DNA of 64,000 bases from Rhizobium leguminosarum (GTDB lineage Bacteria; Pseudomonadota; Alphaproteobacteria; Rhizobiales; Rhizobiaceae), in contig NZ_LWBS01000253.1 of the NCBI RefSeq assembly GCF_001652265.1, positions 1 through 64,000 on the forward strand, written 5' to 3'. Below, piece after piece: positions 7,254 to 16,497 of the stretch. Within the stretch, counting starts at the first letter, position 1. Every line of letters begins with the position of its first letter. The translations under genes were made by a program, and so were the position numbers. The notes beneath the pieces are model-generated. The model made no database searches. It had not been told where the DNA came from and was given only the letters and a program-made list of their open reading frames with translations.

Positions 7254-8146
7254 GAGCCTGACTCGAAAAGGTTTCAACGATATCCGTATCTTGCCAAGCG
7301 TCGTGTCAGGACGCGGATGTGGGCGATAGTGATCCAGGCTTCGGCTGAAGCGAGGGACTTTTCCCAATCCTTCGCCAAGCGTCGGCATCTGCCAAGCCAC
7401 GCGAAGGTGCGCTCCACGACCCAGCGACGCGGCAGAACCTCGAAGCCTTTTGCCTTGTCGGTCCGCTTGACGATCTGGAGAGTGAACTTTGCGATCTTTT
7501 GCAGTGCGCCCTTCAGCTTCGGTCCGGCATAACCACCGTCGGCGAAGATATGTCTCAGCCACGGCCAGCGCTTGAGAATATCGGCGCTGTGAACCACGAG
7601 GCCGACCATCAGTCCAAGCGTGTCGACGACGATATGACGCTTGCGTCCCTTAATCTTCTTGCCCGCGTCATAACCCGAAATGCCGCCGCTTTCCGTGGTT
7701 TTTACGCTTTGACTGTCGATCACGCCCGCAGACGGCGAGGCTTCCCGGCCTTCCAATTCACGCGCCTCCATCACAAGATGATGGTTGATCCGACCCCATA
7801 ACCCTGTCGCTCGCCATTCATAGAAATAGGACTGCACAGTTGTAAAAGGCGGAAAATCCCTGGGCATCATCCGCCACTGGCAGCCCGTCGTGGCGATGTA
7901 AAGCAACGCATTCACGACCTCGCGAAGATCGGTGCTACGCGGCCTGCCCAGCCGCCTCGGTCCAGGCAGGCAAGGCGAGATCAATCCCCATTCCCGGTCC
8001 GTCAGATCGCTTGCATACCGCATTGCGCGTCGGGCATATTGCCGACGGGTGAAATCAGTCCAGCCCATTGCGGTCCCCGTTCGTCCTAAGCAAACAAACA
8101 GAATCACAACTGGCTGATTTCACTCAACTCTTTTTCGGTCAGGCTC
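7254..8146 (-). mobile_element. Complete IS5-family insertion sequence
   Basis: The element is 893 bp long. Its ends are related inverted repeats: GAGCCTGAC followed by TCGAAAAG at the left (from 7254) and, read inward on the other strand, GAGCCTGAC followed by CGAAAAAG at the right (ending 8146). The flanking triplets 7251-7253 and 8147-8149 are both TTA, which is a target duplication. It sits between the ISNCY remnant and an M41 gene fragment. Confidence 0.88.
7274..8068 (-). CDS. IS5-family transposase
   Basis: The start at ATG 8068 (MGWTDFTRRQYARRAMRYAS) is preferred because the extra upstream residues are not typical for the family. The 264-residue protein has the DUF4096-like N-terminal part (LTDREWGLISPCLPGPRRLG) and a DDE core: D in GVIDSQSVKTT, D in FADGGYAGP, and E in RRWVVERTFAWLGRCRRL. 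No frameshift or stop is seen, so it may be active. Confidence 0.9.
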   Translation of the reverse strand: MGWTDFTRRQYARRAMRYASDLTDREWGLISPCLPGPRRLGRPRSTDLREVVNALLYIATTGCQWRMMPRDFPPFTTVQSYFYEWRATGLWGRINHHLVMEARELEGREASPSAGVIDSQSVKTTESGGISGYDAGKKIKGRKRHIVVDTLGLMVGLVVHSADILKRWPWLRHIFADGGYAGPKLKGALQKIAKFTLQIVKRTDKAKGFEVLPRRWVVERTFAWLGRCRRLAKDWEKSLASAEAWITIAHIRVLTRRLARYGYR

Positions 8147-8247
8147 TTACACATTTGGGCGGCGTAAAGCTTATTTATGGGACAGGAATGCGGTTTCGGC
8201 TATTGCTTTTTTAAGCCGACATTGAGACATTTGCGCGGGTTTGGGTG

Positions 8248-8905
8248 TCAATTTGCACGCCGAAACACAGCGATATTGTCGAGATAGAACTGCTTCCCGT
8301 GGTTTTCGACCTCACCAGCCTCCATGACGGCGGCACCGAGGATCTGGCGCTCGACCGACGCAGAGGCCTTGCTCTCGATGGAAACGCCCCACAGTTTTCC
8401 GGCTCCTGTCGCGAAAGCGACGGCGGCATGCCCCAGCTCATGGATAGCGAGCGCCCAGAGGAACTTCTCGGACAGCGCGACACGGCCGGGCAGGCTCGCC
8501 ATGACGTCCTCGACGGCGACCGGCCGGCGATGACGGCGGGCCACCCGGCGGGCCAGCCTGACTAGCCTCGCGATGTTCGCTCCCGTGAGGCCCAAGCTGT
8601 CGTCGGCGAAATGGGAGAAGTCCGCGTCAGGAAGGTTTCCGCAAAGATGTAGTCGAAGGTTTCCCACGCGGGCTTCGGCGTCCGTATGCCAGCCTGATGT
8701 GATGGTCTAGCCGGCCGGGTCGAAGAATCGCGGCGTCCATAACGCTCGGGTTGTTGCAGGCACCGACGACAACCACCCCTTCCCGGCCGGTCGTTCCATC
8801 AAGGCATTCGAGAAAGCTGTTGATCACCTGCCGGACGTAGCTTGCGTTCCTGCTTTCCTCGCGATCCCTGTCGGTGAAGCTATCGACCTCGTCCTCCACA
8901 GATCA
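8248..8905 (-). pseudogene. FtsH-like AAA/M41 metalloprotease fragment
   Basis: The fragment begins abruptly with a Walker-B-like segment (EDEVDSF), followed by the second region of homology (NNPSVMDAAILRPGRLDHHI). A frameshift near 8670 moves the lid and protease parts to another frame (GLTGANIARLVRLARR). There the zinc motif HELGHA is visible, but the ATPase N-terminus and protease C-terminus are lacking. Rhizobia encode such FtsH-related AAA proteins near mobile DNA. It cannot be functional in this form. Confidence 0.7.
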
Positions 8906-9012
8906 TCAACTGACCGCAGGACCACAGCCGTCGTGGTTTACACAGCTCTATCGCGTCGGCAAAAAGACTGTGACGCCCTCCCCATGAGCCCGACATAGTG
9001 GCAGCAATGTTC

Positions 9013-10167
9013 TCAAGAGATGCGGATTCGGCGTGTCACCTGGCCATTGCTTTCCCAGTATGTGTGCTTTTTGGCGATCAAGGGGTCGTCCATTGCCGGT
9101 TGAATCTGGCCAGTGGTGCTGATCGCGCGCGAGGTCACAGTGTGTTCTCCAGGAGAGGGATTTGCCCAATCCAAGGACCAAATTTTCCAAGCGTGATCGG
9201 CTTCCTCACTGTGATCAATGATCGCTGGTTTCCATGGCGTTTGATCGATTTGCACTTCGACCCGGTCGATTGGTGCCCCCCAGGCCGCGCCGATAATGCG
9301 GTAACCTGAGTCTGTCCGGGTGACTTTGGCGGGCGCGGACTTTATCCGGGCTCGGCCGACGGAAGTCTCAGCCCAGACGATCTCCCCGTTGTGCTCTTCC
9401 TCCCGGATGGTGACATAGTCGCGGGCCATCAGCAGGCTCATGAAGCGGGTATCGCGAACCTCGATTTCCTTCAGCCACTTGACGTTGGCGATGCCGTACC
9501 AGCCCGGAGCGATCAGCCGCAGCGGAAAACCATTGGGCGTCGGCAGGGTCGCGCCGTTCATTTCATAGCAGAGTAGATTGTCGGGGCTCATTGCATCGGC
9601 GAGCGACATGCTACGAGCGAAGTTCTGTTGCATCTTGATGTCGCGTATTTCGATGTCGCCTCTGTCGGTACCGAAGAAGACAACCTCGATGCCATTATCA
9701 AGGACCCCGGCTTCCTTGAGGATCGGCGCAAGCGGCGTGCCTGCCCAGCGGGCATTGCCGATACCGCCCGTGAAAAATGGGAACCCGTGGTTACCCGAGC
9801 ATTCTACTGTAAAAACGACCTCCTGTCGCGGTCGCGCCTTTATGTCAGCAAGCGTCAATTTTAATGGCTTCTTGACCAGGCCGCCGATATCGAGGGACCA
9901 CGATTTCTCGTCGATCGTCGGTCGATTGAAATGCGCGATGCTGAAGAACTTGTCATTTGGAGTTATGAAGCTATCCAAGTCTTCCCAGACGAGCTGCGTC
10001 TGGATAACGGCCGGATTAGGATTTTCCGTCGGCTGATCTAGCCACGGAATAACCTTCGCGCCCGCCTGCGTCGGAAAAGCGTTGACCCCCGAAGCGTACA
10101 GACCCGCGATTGCGGCGAGTACCGCGCTTCCTTGAACGATAAATTCCCTGCGTTGAAGATCAGGCAT
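9013..10167 (-). CDS. Tat-exported sulfite-oxidase-family molybdopterin oxidoreductase
   Basis: This 384-residue protein carries a twin-arginine signal at the N-terminus (LQRREFIVQGSAVLAAIAGL), so it folds in the cytoplasm with molybdenum cofactor and acts in the periplasm. The cofactor-binding cysteine is C123 in TVECSGNHGFPFF. The C-terminal Mo-co dimerisation domain is present (residues ~285-384). Relatives oxidise sulfite and pass electrons to a c-type cytochrome. No heme domain is fused, and the nearest cytochrome gene (13440-14303) is broken. A GGGAGGGAAG ribosome-binding site precedes the ATG. The true substrate could be another small oxyanion. Confidence 0.85.
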   Translation of the reverse strand: MPDLQRREFIVQGSAVLAAIAGLYASGVNAFPTQAGAKVIPWLDQPTENPNPAVIQTQLVWEDLDSFITPNDKFFSIAHFNRPTIDEKSWSLDIGGLVKKPLKLTLADIKARPRQEVVFTVECSGNHGFPFFTGGIGNARWAGTPLAPILKEAGVLDNGIEVVFFGTDRGDIEIRDIKMQQNFARSMSLADAMSPDNLLCYEMNGATLPTPNGFPLRLIAPGWYGIANVKWLKEIEVRDTRFMSLLMARDYVTIREEEHNGEIVWAETSVGRARIKSAPAKVTRTDSGYRIIGAAWGAPIDRVEVQIDQTPWKPAIIDHSEEADHAWKIWSLDWANPSPGEHTVTSRAISTTGQIQPAMDDPLIAKKHTYWESNGQVTRRIRIS

Positions 10168-10961
10168 GTTCTTCCCTCCCGAATGTCATCCGGAACGGGC
10201 TGCAATGCGTCTTGGGCCGTAGTCTGAAGGACGGATATGCGCACGATGTTTACCCCACCCGGAGATGCCCCGGACGAAGTCAAGCGTCAGCTTCGCATAT
10301 CAATTATGCAGCACCGGGCGACTTCTACTTTGCCTCGTATATGCGCGATTGCGAACATAGTCCAGAGTTGTGGACATAGAATCCTGACGGAAACCCAGAT
10401 TAATCGACCAGATGCTGCCGCTTCGCTGGGGCGTTGCTGTGCTATCTAGCTCCCAGTGTACCATTCGGCACCCGATACGGCTAACACGACATACGTTGGT
10501 GAATCTGGCCTGATCTAACCCCCCTTGATGCTGCGTCCTCTCCGGCCCGAGGACCGACAGTTTCATTTGGGAAAGGATTTCCCGCTCCCTCGACAGGCAA
10601 TAAGAGGCGTCCGCCTGTGCGAACGGGATGAGCCATCAAAAAATCGATTAACGACATGATGCACCATTTTTTGGACTGATCGAACCAACAATTGGATCAT
10701 CTCGTTCGCCAAGCGGCGCTCCGGTATCACTGCTGTGTTTGGAATCATCCCGGTCGTTCGGCATATGGAGCGGCGAAAGAAGACGTCGGGAACGAGGAGC
10801 GGTGTCGCGAAGCGCGCAGGGCCGTCGACGCGGCGAAGGTAGGCGTCGAAGAGCGCGGGCCGGCGTCGTGGACGGACGGCGACCCGAATCTCAATCGGCA
10901 TTGTGGCCCGGACGACAACGTTCGCATAGTGGTATCGGGAACACCCGGGCGGCGGCCGAAG
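10168..10961. other. Stretch without a recognisable gene
   Basis: About 790 bases separate the molybdoenzyme gene from the SnoaL-like gene. The first 30 bases hold the ribosome-binding site of the minus-strand neighbour. Frames here are short or arginine-rich and overlap each other on both strands. I see no family signature and take it to be decayed DNA. Confidence 0.4.
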
Positions 10962-11378
10962 CTATTTGCTGCTCGTGTCCGCCATGTCGGCGTGCCGATG
11001 GACGAGTTTCCATTCGCCGTTTTCACGACGGAAGACCTCCGTGACGCGTAGGGACATCGGAACCTCTCCTTCCTTGCCCTCCATGCGCACTTTGGCATGT
11101 TGAAGACCCGTCCAGAACGAGAGATCGCCACTCTCCGCCGATTGGATCACCTCGAAATGTCCGGAGCTGCCCTCCTTGAAGGAGGATGCACCCTTTTCGT
11201 TGGCGGCATTCACGTTCGTTGCTCCCGAAATTCGATCGCCGGACGGCGGGAAGAAGGTCGCCGGATCGTGCGACGTCGAGATGTCGATCAAGGTGGCCGG
11301 GTTGCCGTTGATGTAGTCGAGGGAAACGCTTTCGCGGCGTTTCATGAACTCTTCGAAAGATTCGTCCAAGGCTGGCAT
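10962..11378 (-). CDS. SnoaL/NTF2-like domain protein
   Basis: This 138-residue protein has the cone-shaped NTF2-like fold pattern of DUF4440/ketosteroid-isomerase relatives: an N-terminal helix (LDESFEEFMKRRESVSLDYI), a middle strand region, and the diagnostic C-terminal strands LRVTEVFRRENGEWKLVHRH followed by AD. Such proteins bind small molecules or act as isomerases, but substrate cannot be predicted. It begins behind GGAGGAGAA read on the minus strand. It appears intact although its surroundings are decayed. Confidence 0.8.
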   Translation of the reverse strand: MPALDESFEEFMKRRESVSLDYINGNPATLIDISTSHDPATFFPPSGDRISGATNVNAANEKGASSFKEGSSGHFEVIQSAESGDLSFWTGLQHAKVRMEGKEGEVPMSLRVTEVFRRENGEWKLVHRHADMADTSSK

Positions 11379-11429
11379 GTCGTTCTCCTCCGTTTCGCTT
11401 GAAACGCGAGTGGCGAGGAGTTGTTCACC

Positions 11430-11910
11430 GACATCGCCCCGGAAACTACTCCATTGCGAGTATCTTCCGAACTGCGGTCAAAAAACAGGTACTGGGCGTC
11501 GCCAATGATCAGAAGCTCGGTCCCGACGCGCAGAAGCCTCAGGATAGCCTTGTCGACGTAGGCGCTCATTCCCCCGGTCGCGCGATTATGGCGCGCCGCG
11601 GTGAGCCGGTTTCTCGTGCGCGAACTCGACGGGCGACATCCTTGCAGCAAGATGAACAACCGGGGAGGGTTCTCCTTCGTCGTCGTATGTCGGCGGATGC
11701 ATCGCCGCGTACACTGGAACCGCGAATAGGCTTCTGCGGCTTTCGAGCACGCACTGCTGGATTGGTGTCCCAACGTGCTTACCTGTGGCGACAAGTTCAA
11801 GCGGTCGACGGCGCCGCTGAAACGGCAGGGCGTGGGAAGCTGGAAGCCATCGCCGAAAGTCTGCCACGCATCCAGAAGATCCTCGACGTAGAAAAGCTTT
11901 CAACCCCACC
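11430..11910 (-). pseudogene. Possible AAA/TniB-like ATPase remnant
   Basis: Two minus-strand frames contain protein-like pieces: MHPPTYDDEGEPSPVVHLAA at about 11710-11640, and AILRLLRVGTELLIIGDAQY then LFFDRSSEDTRNGVV at about 11555-11450. The second resembles a Walker-B region of the TniB/TnsC class (hydrophobic strand then DAQYL). No Walker A motif is found and stop codons separate the pieces. The assignment is weak. Bases 11911-12314 show nothing that I can name. Confidence 0.25.
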
Positions 11911-12314
11911 TTCCAACAGATCGCGTATAACCACCGTGCGCGTCGCCGGCGGGACGGGTTCCAAAGCTGTTCTCCGAGCTAGGGAGCGGTCCGGTATGGA
12001 TCACTACTCAAATCTGCCGAAATCGGACATGGCCCCCGACCTCAAACGGTGGTAGAATAAGAAATTCTACATACAAGCGAAGGGGGAAGCCGCATTCACA
12101 TGCGGGCGTGCTGGTGTTCGCCATCAACCGCGCCTTTGCCGCCCGTCACTGCTCCACGACAATCGAGCAACGACATTTGCGCTTCTTGTGGCCACCGCCA
12201 CGTCTTGACAGTGCGAGACTGGCGAGCGGCACATCGCCTGTGGTCGCCTATTTGTAAGGAATCACACTCACCGTCGAGGCGCCTGCCAACGAAGCATCAC
12301 CAGGAGGACCAACC

Positions 12315-12932
12315 ATGAAGCTTCGTTCCCTCAGCGTACGCCATGTCGGCGCGCTTATGATTTCCCTATCTGCTTTCGGGCTGATGACTTCAGCAACATT
12401 GTCCGAAGAAAACAAGTTCTTCATCAAGCCGGTGGTTGAGAAGAAGGTCACAGAGCTGCCGTCTGGGCCATTATACTGGCGGCTGGAGAATTTCCCGACG
12501 CTGAAAGATGGCCAAGACGCGGCGGGTCCGACCTCGCTTGTGGCGGAAGTTGCGGACAAGATCTGGTTGTTCACGCTCGGGCCCAAGGGTGGGTCGACGC
12601 CTGGCGGAACCAAGGTCGCCGAGATCGGCCCCCTTCCGCCGGTCAAGGCGAGCGAGTATCTGCTGCGCATCAATCACGCCGGTGGAGCGCCCGGAACCAA
12701 GTCGGCAATCCATACGCATCCGGGCTCCGAGGCATTCTATGTGATGGCCGGCAAGCTCGGTCAGAAAACGCCCCACGGCGTGACCTATACTGAAGCCGGC
12801 ATGACCATGATCGGGCACGGGGCCAACACGCCGATGGAGGTGTTCAACGCCGGCACAACCGATCTCGACGAGCTGGCCATCTTCGTGGTGGACGCCAATC
12901 GGTCGTTCTCCTCGCCGGCCAGCCTCGACTGA
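12315..12932 (+). CDS. Secreted cupin-domain protein
   Basis: This 205-residue protein has an N-terminal hydrophobic signal segment (LMISLSAFGLMTSATLS) and is probably periplasmic. The cupin motif is visible as SAIHTHPGSEAFYVMAGKLG, with two histidines and a glutamate in metal-ligand spacing. The second motif is looser (GANTPMEVFNAG). A CAGGAGGACC ribosome-binding site lies just before the ATG. It stands alone among broken genes. The family includes dioxygenases, isomerases and non-enzymatic binders, so activity is open. Confidence 0.8.
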   Translation: MKLRSLSVRHVGALMISLSAFGLMTSATLSEENKFFIKPVVEKKVTELPSGPLYWRLENFPTLKDGQDAAGPTSLVAEVADKIWLFTLGPKGGSTPGGTKVAEIGPLPPVKASEYLLRINHAGGAPGTKSAIHTHPGSEAFYVMAGKLGQKTPHGVTYTEAGMTMIGHGANTPMEVFNAGTTDLDELAIFVVDANRSFSSPASLD

Positions 12933-12964
12933 GCGACGTGACGATGGCCAAGGCAGGTAGTTCC

Positions 12965-13397
12965 CCCAAGGCTCCGTGAGGCACCTTGAATAGCCATCCG
13001 AGCTGCAGGGCATCCCGTTCGAATGGGTGCGAGAAGGTAGGCGGCGAGAAACCAGGTTCGCAGCGGAAGATGCGTGCCCTGCATCGCGATGCCAGCGATC
13101 AACGAGGTCTGATGCCGACACGCGGTCGTCGTGCGCGTTCCGTTGTCATCGACGCCGCCGCCCTGGCATTTCCAGATCCACGGCCTGGCTTCGAGCGATG
13201 CGCGGTCGCCTCCACATCGAGAGCATTGGGAATCCTGACTTCCATCGCTTCTTAGCCAGATACTCCGCACACGCGTAGTCGTCGGCGAAGTCCGACGTGA
13301 ACTTCTCAAGCGATGGCCCAAGCGCGTCGGAAACAGGCTTTCGCTCATCCTGCCCTGCGACGTTTTCATATTCCTGAAAAGACAACTGGATTTGCAA
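12965..13397 (-). mobile_element. IS1595-family transposase remnant
   Basis: Three frames contain successive pieces of an IS1595-type transposase. The first is FADDYACAEYLAKKRWKSGF. The zinc-ribbon and core entry follow as CSRCGGDRA, TACRHQTSLIAG and MQGTHLPLRTWFLAAYLLA. A last piece is HSNGMP. At least two frameshifts and loss of the C-terminal catalytic half make it inactive. It lies between the cupin gene and the cytochrome pseudogene. Confidence 0.7.
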
Positions 13398-13439
13398 GAA
13401 GTAACCGATTGCGGTCGTTTATGCGTTCATATGTCGAAT

Positions 13440-14303
13440 ATGGCAGTGCATTGGAGCAATTTTTAGGTGCGCAATATGCGTTCAGTCGAAGCCATCCTTT
13501 CAACTATGAGATGTCCTGGCATCTTTCCGCTGCAGCAGTACCTCGTAGAGATCGACGGTGGCCGCCTCCAGGCGCTCGATCTGGCTTGGGACGCCACGAG
13601 AAAGCGCTGGTTTCACCTCTACCCAGACACAGATGTGGGCGCCGGAAACGGTCTGTACTGGACCGGCGCCTACAAGAACTGGCAAGCTCGATGCGCGGTC
13701 TGCAGACCGATTTCCGCAAGAACTACGAACCGGCTTCGCACGCCTACCGTGGAGCGATCTCGCTGTCGGCTGCGAAGCCTGTCATGGGCCGGGCAGCGCA
13801 CATTTGGCGTGGGCCGAACGAGGCGAGATGGCCGGTGCCGATCTTGATCCGCACGGATGGCTTCTGCCGCGCGCGGCTGGCAAGCAGGCGATCGAGCAGA
13901 ACATGTGCGGCCCGTGCCATTCACGCCGCGAAGCAATTGGGCCGGACACCACGCTACCGGGCGAGGTTTTCGGCGACCACTACAAGCTGTCATACCTGAC
14001 AGACGGGGGTTATTTCGCCGACGGGCAGCAAGACGGGGAATCCTACGTGTTCGGCTCGTTCTCCAATCGATGATGCACGAGGAGGGCGTCACCTGCACCA
14101 ATTGTCATGATCCGCATTCCGGCCTGTTGCTGGCGCAAGGTAACGCGCTTTGCACGCAATGCCACAACCAAACGGGCCGGCCGGGATTCCCGACCTTGAA
14201 ACGGGCTATCTATGATGCGCCGTCACATCATCATCACACTCCTGGCACTCCGGGCTCGCAATGCGTGAGCTGCCACATGCCGGAACGCAATTACATGGTC
14301 GTT
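13440..14303 (+). pseudogene. Multiheme cytochrome c, frameshifted and 3'-truncated
   Basis: Successive frames spell a periplasmic multiheme cytochrome of the cytochrome c554/TPR-associated type. The N-terminal part is GIFPLQQYLVEIDGGRLQAL and WFHLYPDTDVGAGNGLYWTG. Heme sites include CAVC (its His lost by a shift), CEACH, CGPCH, CTNCH, CTQCH and CVSCH. Frameshifts lie near 13700 and 14065. The sequence ends at [10 protein letters not shown], where it meets the truncated sugar-binding gene of the opposite strand. Intact relatives are electron carriers. Confidence 0.8.
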
Positions 14304-14987
14304 GATCGTATAGACGACATTGTTGTCGTTGCACTCCTGAAGGAGCTTCTCCATTGCAGTTCGACCCCCGTCTTCGGCACCACCGGTCATTTCGTGACCG
14401 CAAATGCGGGGATCGCTCTCGTCGCCATACCGGTTAGGATCCTGGATATCGATCCCAAAGCCCTTCATGAACCCCTGGTCGCGGAGGTAATCGACTGTCG
14501 GCTGGCTGACAGCGAGGTCGAGGAACGCGATCTTTGCGTCCTTGCTCTTATCGCCGAGGGTTTTCGAAGCCCATTCGCCGATCAGCTGCTCGGCTTTGAA
14601 ATTGTCCGTCCTAAAAGTGGCGTCGGCCGCGTCGATCGGTTCGAGGGGCGTATCGAGCGCGATTACGAGAACGCCGGCGTCGCGGGCAGCTTGGACGGCC
14701 GGCACGATCGCTTTGGTGTCGCTCGGCGTGATCAAGATGCCCTTTGCGCCAGCCGAGACCAGATTTTCGATCGCTTGAACCTGGCCGTCGTTATCGCCGT
14801 CGAATTTCCCCGCGAACGAACGCAGTTCCAGCCCCAATTCCTTCGCCTTCTCTTCGGCGCCTTCGCGCATTTTGACGAAACCGGGGTTGGTGTTGGTCTT
14901 GGTAATGATGCCGACGATGTCAGCCGCATTGGCGTGGCCGGCGAAGGCCACAGCCGTGGCTGCGAATAGAACACGTGGGAATTTCAT
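14303..14987 (-). pseudogene. FrcB-like sugar-binding protein, C-terminus deleted
   Basis: The start ATG 14987 follows GGGAGGTTACG on the minus strand. The product has a signal peptide ([20 protein letters not shown]) and a Peripla_BP_4 fold ([20 protein letters not shown], later [20 protein letters not shown]). It resembles the fructose-binding FrcB branch of CUT2 binding proteins. After VVYTIND the sequence enters the cytochrome remnant, so about one third of the protein is gone. It is divergent from the intact ROK regulator next door, the arrangement expected of a frc-like locus whose transport genes have been lost. Confidence 0.82.
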
Positions 14988-15175
14988 AGCGTAACCTCCC
15001 ATTAACGCTCCTCCTTGAGTACACCGGCAAAGGGCCACAAAAATTATCTTTGCGTCAATAGTTTTTGTTGTATAAAAATAAATTATATGCAAGCTCGTCG
15101 TCTGTGGAAGCGGGTCAATTACAGCCAAAAGTATTTGTTTCGAAATGAAATTAATGTCATAGCCGAGGTATCAAC
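14988..15175. promoter_or_regulatory. AT-rich divergent promoter region of the ROK regulator
   Basis: The gap between the divergent binding-protein and ROK genes is strongly AT-rich around 15040-15090. It contains a loose inverted repeat, TTTTTGTT at about 15061-15068 and TATAAAAA nine bases further, of the T-run/A-run type that ROK repressors bind. No clear single promoter can be chosen. Confidence 0.35.
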
Positions 15176-16414
15176 GTGTTCGCTCAGCCGCAGAGAAATC
15201 TTAAGATGGTCGACCAAACCCTGGCGAGATTCCTCAATGAATTGCGCATTCTTACGATGTTGCGCACGCAGGGACCGGCAAGCCGCGCCGATATCGCCCG
15301 TCATCTTGGCGTGACGCCTGCCACGATCACTCGTCTCATCAATGGCTTGGTCGAGCGCGATCTCGTGCGTGAGGCTCGCAAGCCCTATAGCGTCACAGAC
15401 AAGCTGCGCGAACCCGGGCGTCCAGGCGGACAGGTTTTTCTCAACGCCGAAGGCGCATTTTTCCTCGGCGTCGAAATTGGCGTCGGGGTGATGCGCTTTG
15501 CTGTGATCGACTTACTTGCTGGTGTCGTGGATTCCCAAGAAATCTCGATCCCGCGTGATACGTCGCCAACGCTGGCCGTCAACGCTATTTCCGAGCATCT
15601 CTCTTCACTGACAATACAGCAACGATATCGTGACAAAATCCACAGCGTCGGTGTAACCGTTCCGGGTATCGTGACCTCGGAAGGGTACGTTGTGAATCTG
15701 CCTATCCTAGGCTGGAAGTCGGTCGATCTCCTGGCCGAGCTGTCACGCGCCGTTCGTCTGCCATGCTCAGTTGAGAACAACGCGAATGCAGCCGCGTTCG
15801 GCGCGGTTTACACCCAGCCGTCCTTGCCGAGCGTTTGCACGATTTTCCTCAAGCTTGGAACGGGATGCGGCGGGGCCGCCATCGTAAACGGTCGCCTGCT
15901 GAGAGGAGCTGGCGGGACGGCAGGAGAGTTCGGCCACATTCGGCTCTCCGACGAGGGCGCGCTTTGCAGCTGCGGCCAGAAGGGCTGTCTCGAAAGCTGG
16001 GTCAACTTAGGCTCGCTGGCAAGAAGCCTCCACGGGACTGACCAGTTGACCGAATCCCAATTCGCGGCTCTCCCCGCGGACGTGGTTGCCGGAGCGGAAC
16101 AGAAGGATCCCGTTGCCATCAAGGCTCTGGACGACTTCACCCGCTGGTTAACGCTCGGCATCGTCTCCCTGATCAACATGTTCAACCCATCGACGGTGAT
16201 TCTCGGCGGGGTCATGCGCCCTGTTCTCGAATTCACCCTGGAGCGCATCCGAACGGGCGTTCAGAGCGGCATCATTCCCGGCATCCCTGTACCAGAGGTC
16301 CGCTTGTCGGAACTCGGCAAATTTGAATGCGCGATTGGTGCAGCAACGATCGCGCATCATCACGGCTTTGACATCTCCCGCGTGGAGATATCGGAGCAAG
16401 AGCTACAGCCCTAG
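15176..16414 (+). CDS. ROK-family transcriptional regulator (NagC/XylR type)
   Basis: This 412-residue protein has a winged-helix domain at residues ~15-65 (RADIARHLGVTPATITRLIN) and a ROK sugar-kinase-like domain behind it. The zinc site is intact: H254 and C264, C266, C271 in GALCSCGQKGCLESW. A DNA-binding domain fused to a ROK fold indicates a sugar-responsive repressor. The GTG start is supported by GAGG seven bases before it; ATG 15206 is an alternative. It is divergent from the truncated FrcB-like gene and lies just upstream of the sugar genes, so it may control either or both. Confidence 0.9.
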   Translation: MFAQPQRNLKMVDQTLARFLNELRILTMLRTQGPASRADIARHLGVTPATITRLINGLVERDLVREARKPYSVTDKLREPGRPGGQVFLNAEGAFFLGVEIGVGVMRFAVIDLLAGVVDSQEISIPRDTSPTLAVNAISEHLSSLTIQQRYRDKIHSVGVTVPGIVTSEGYVVNLPILGWKSVDLLAELSRAVRLPCSVENNANAAAFGAVYTQPSLPSVCTIFLKLGTGCGGAAIVNGRLLRGAGGTAGEFGHIRLSDEGALCSCGQKGCLESWVNLGSLARSLHGTDQLTESQFAALPADVVAGAEQKDPVAIKALDDFTRWLTLGIVSLINMFNPSTVILGGVMRPVLEFTLERIRTGVQSGIIPGIPVPEVRLSELGKFECAIGAATIAHHHGFDISRVEISEQELQP

Positions 16415-16497
16415 GAACAGATATCGCACGATGGGAGGCTCGACCGCCGCTCAGCGGCGCCGTGGGCATCAATTCGCGTATCGTATGGAGGAATACG

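Noticed and set aside
10563..10901. 112-residue minus-strand frame
   Set aside because: No recognisable family, unusual composition, overlapping frames of similar length on both strands.
11399..12055. 218-residue plus-strand frame
   Set aside because: Arginine-rich antisense composition with no protein-like segments; the opposite strand has the more convincing pieces.
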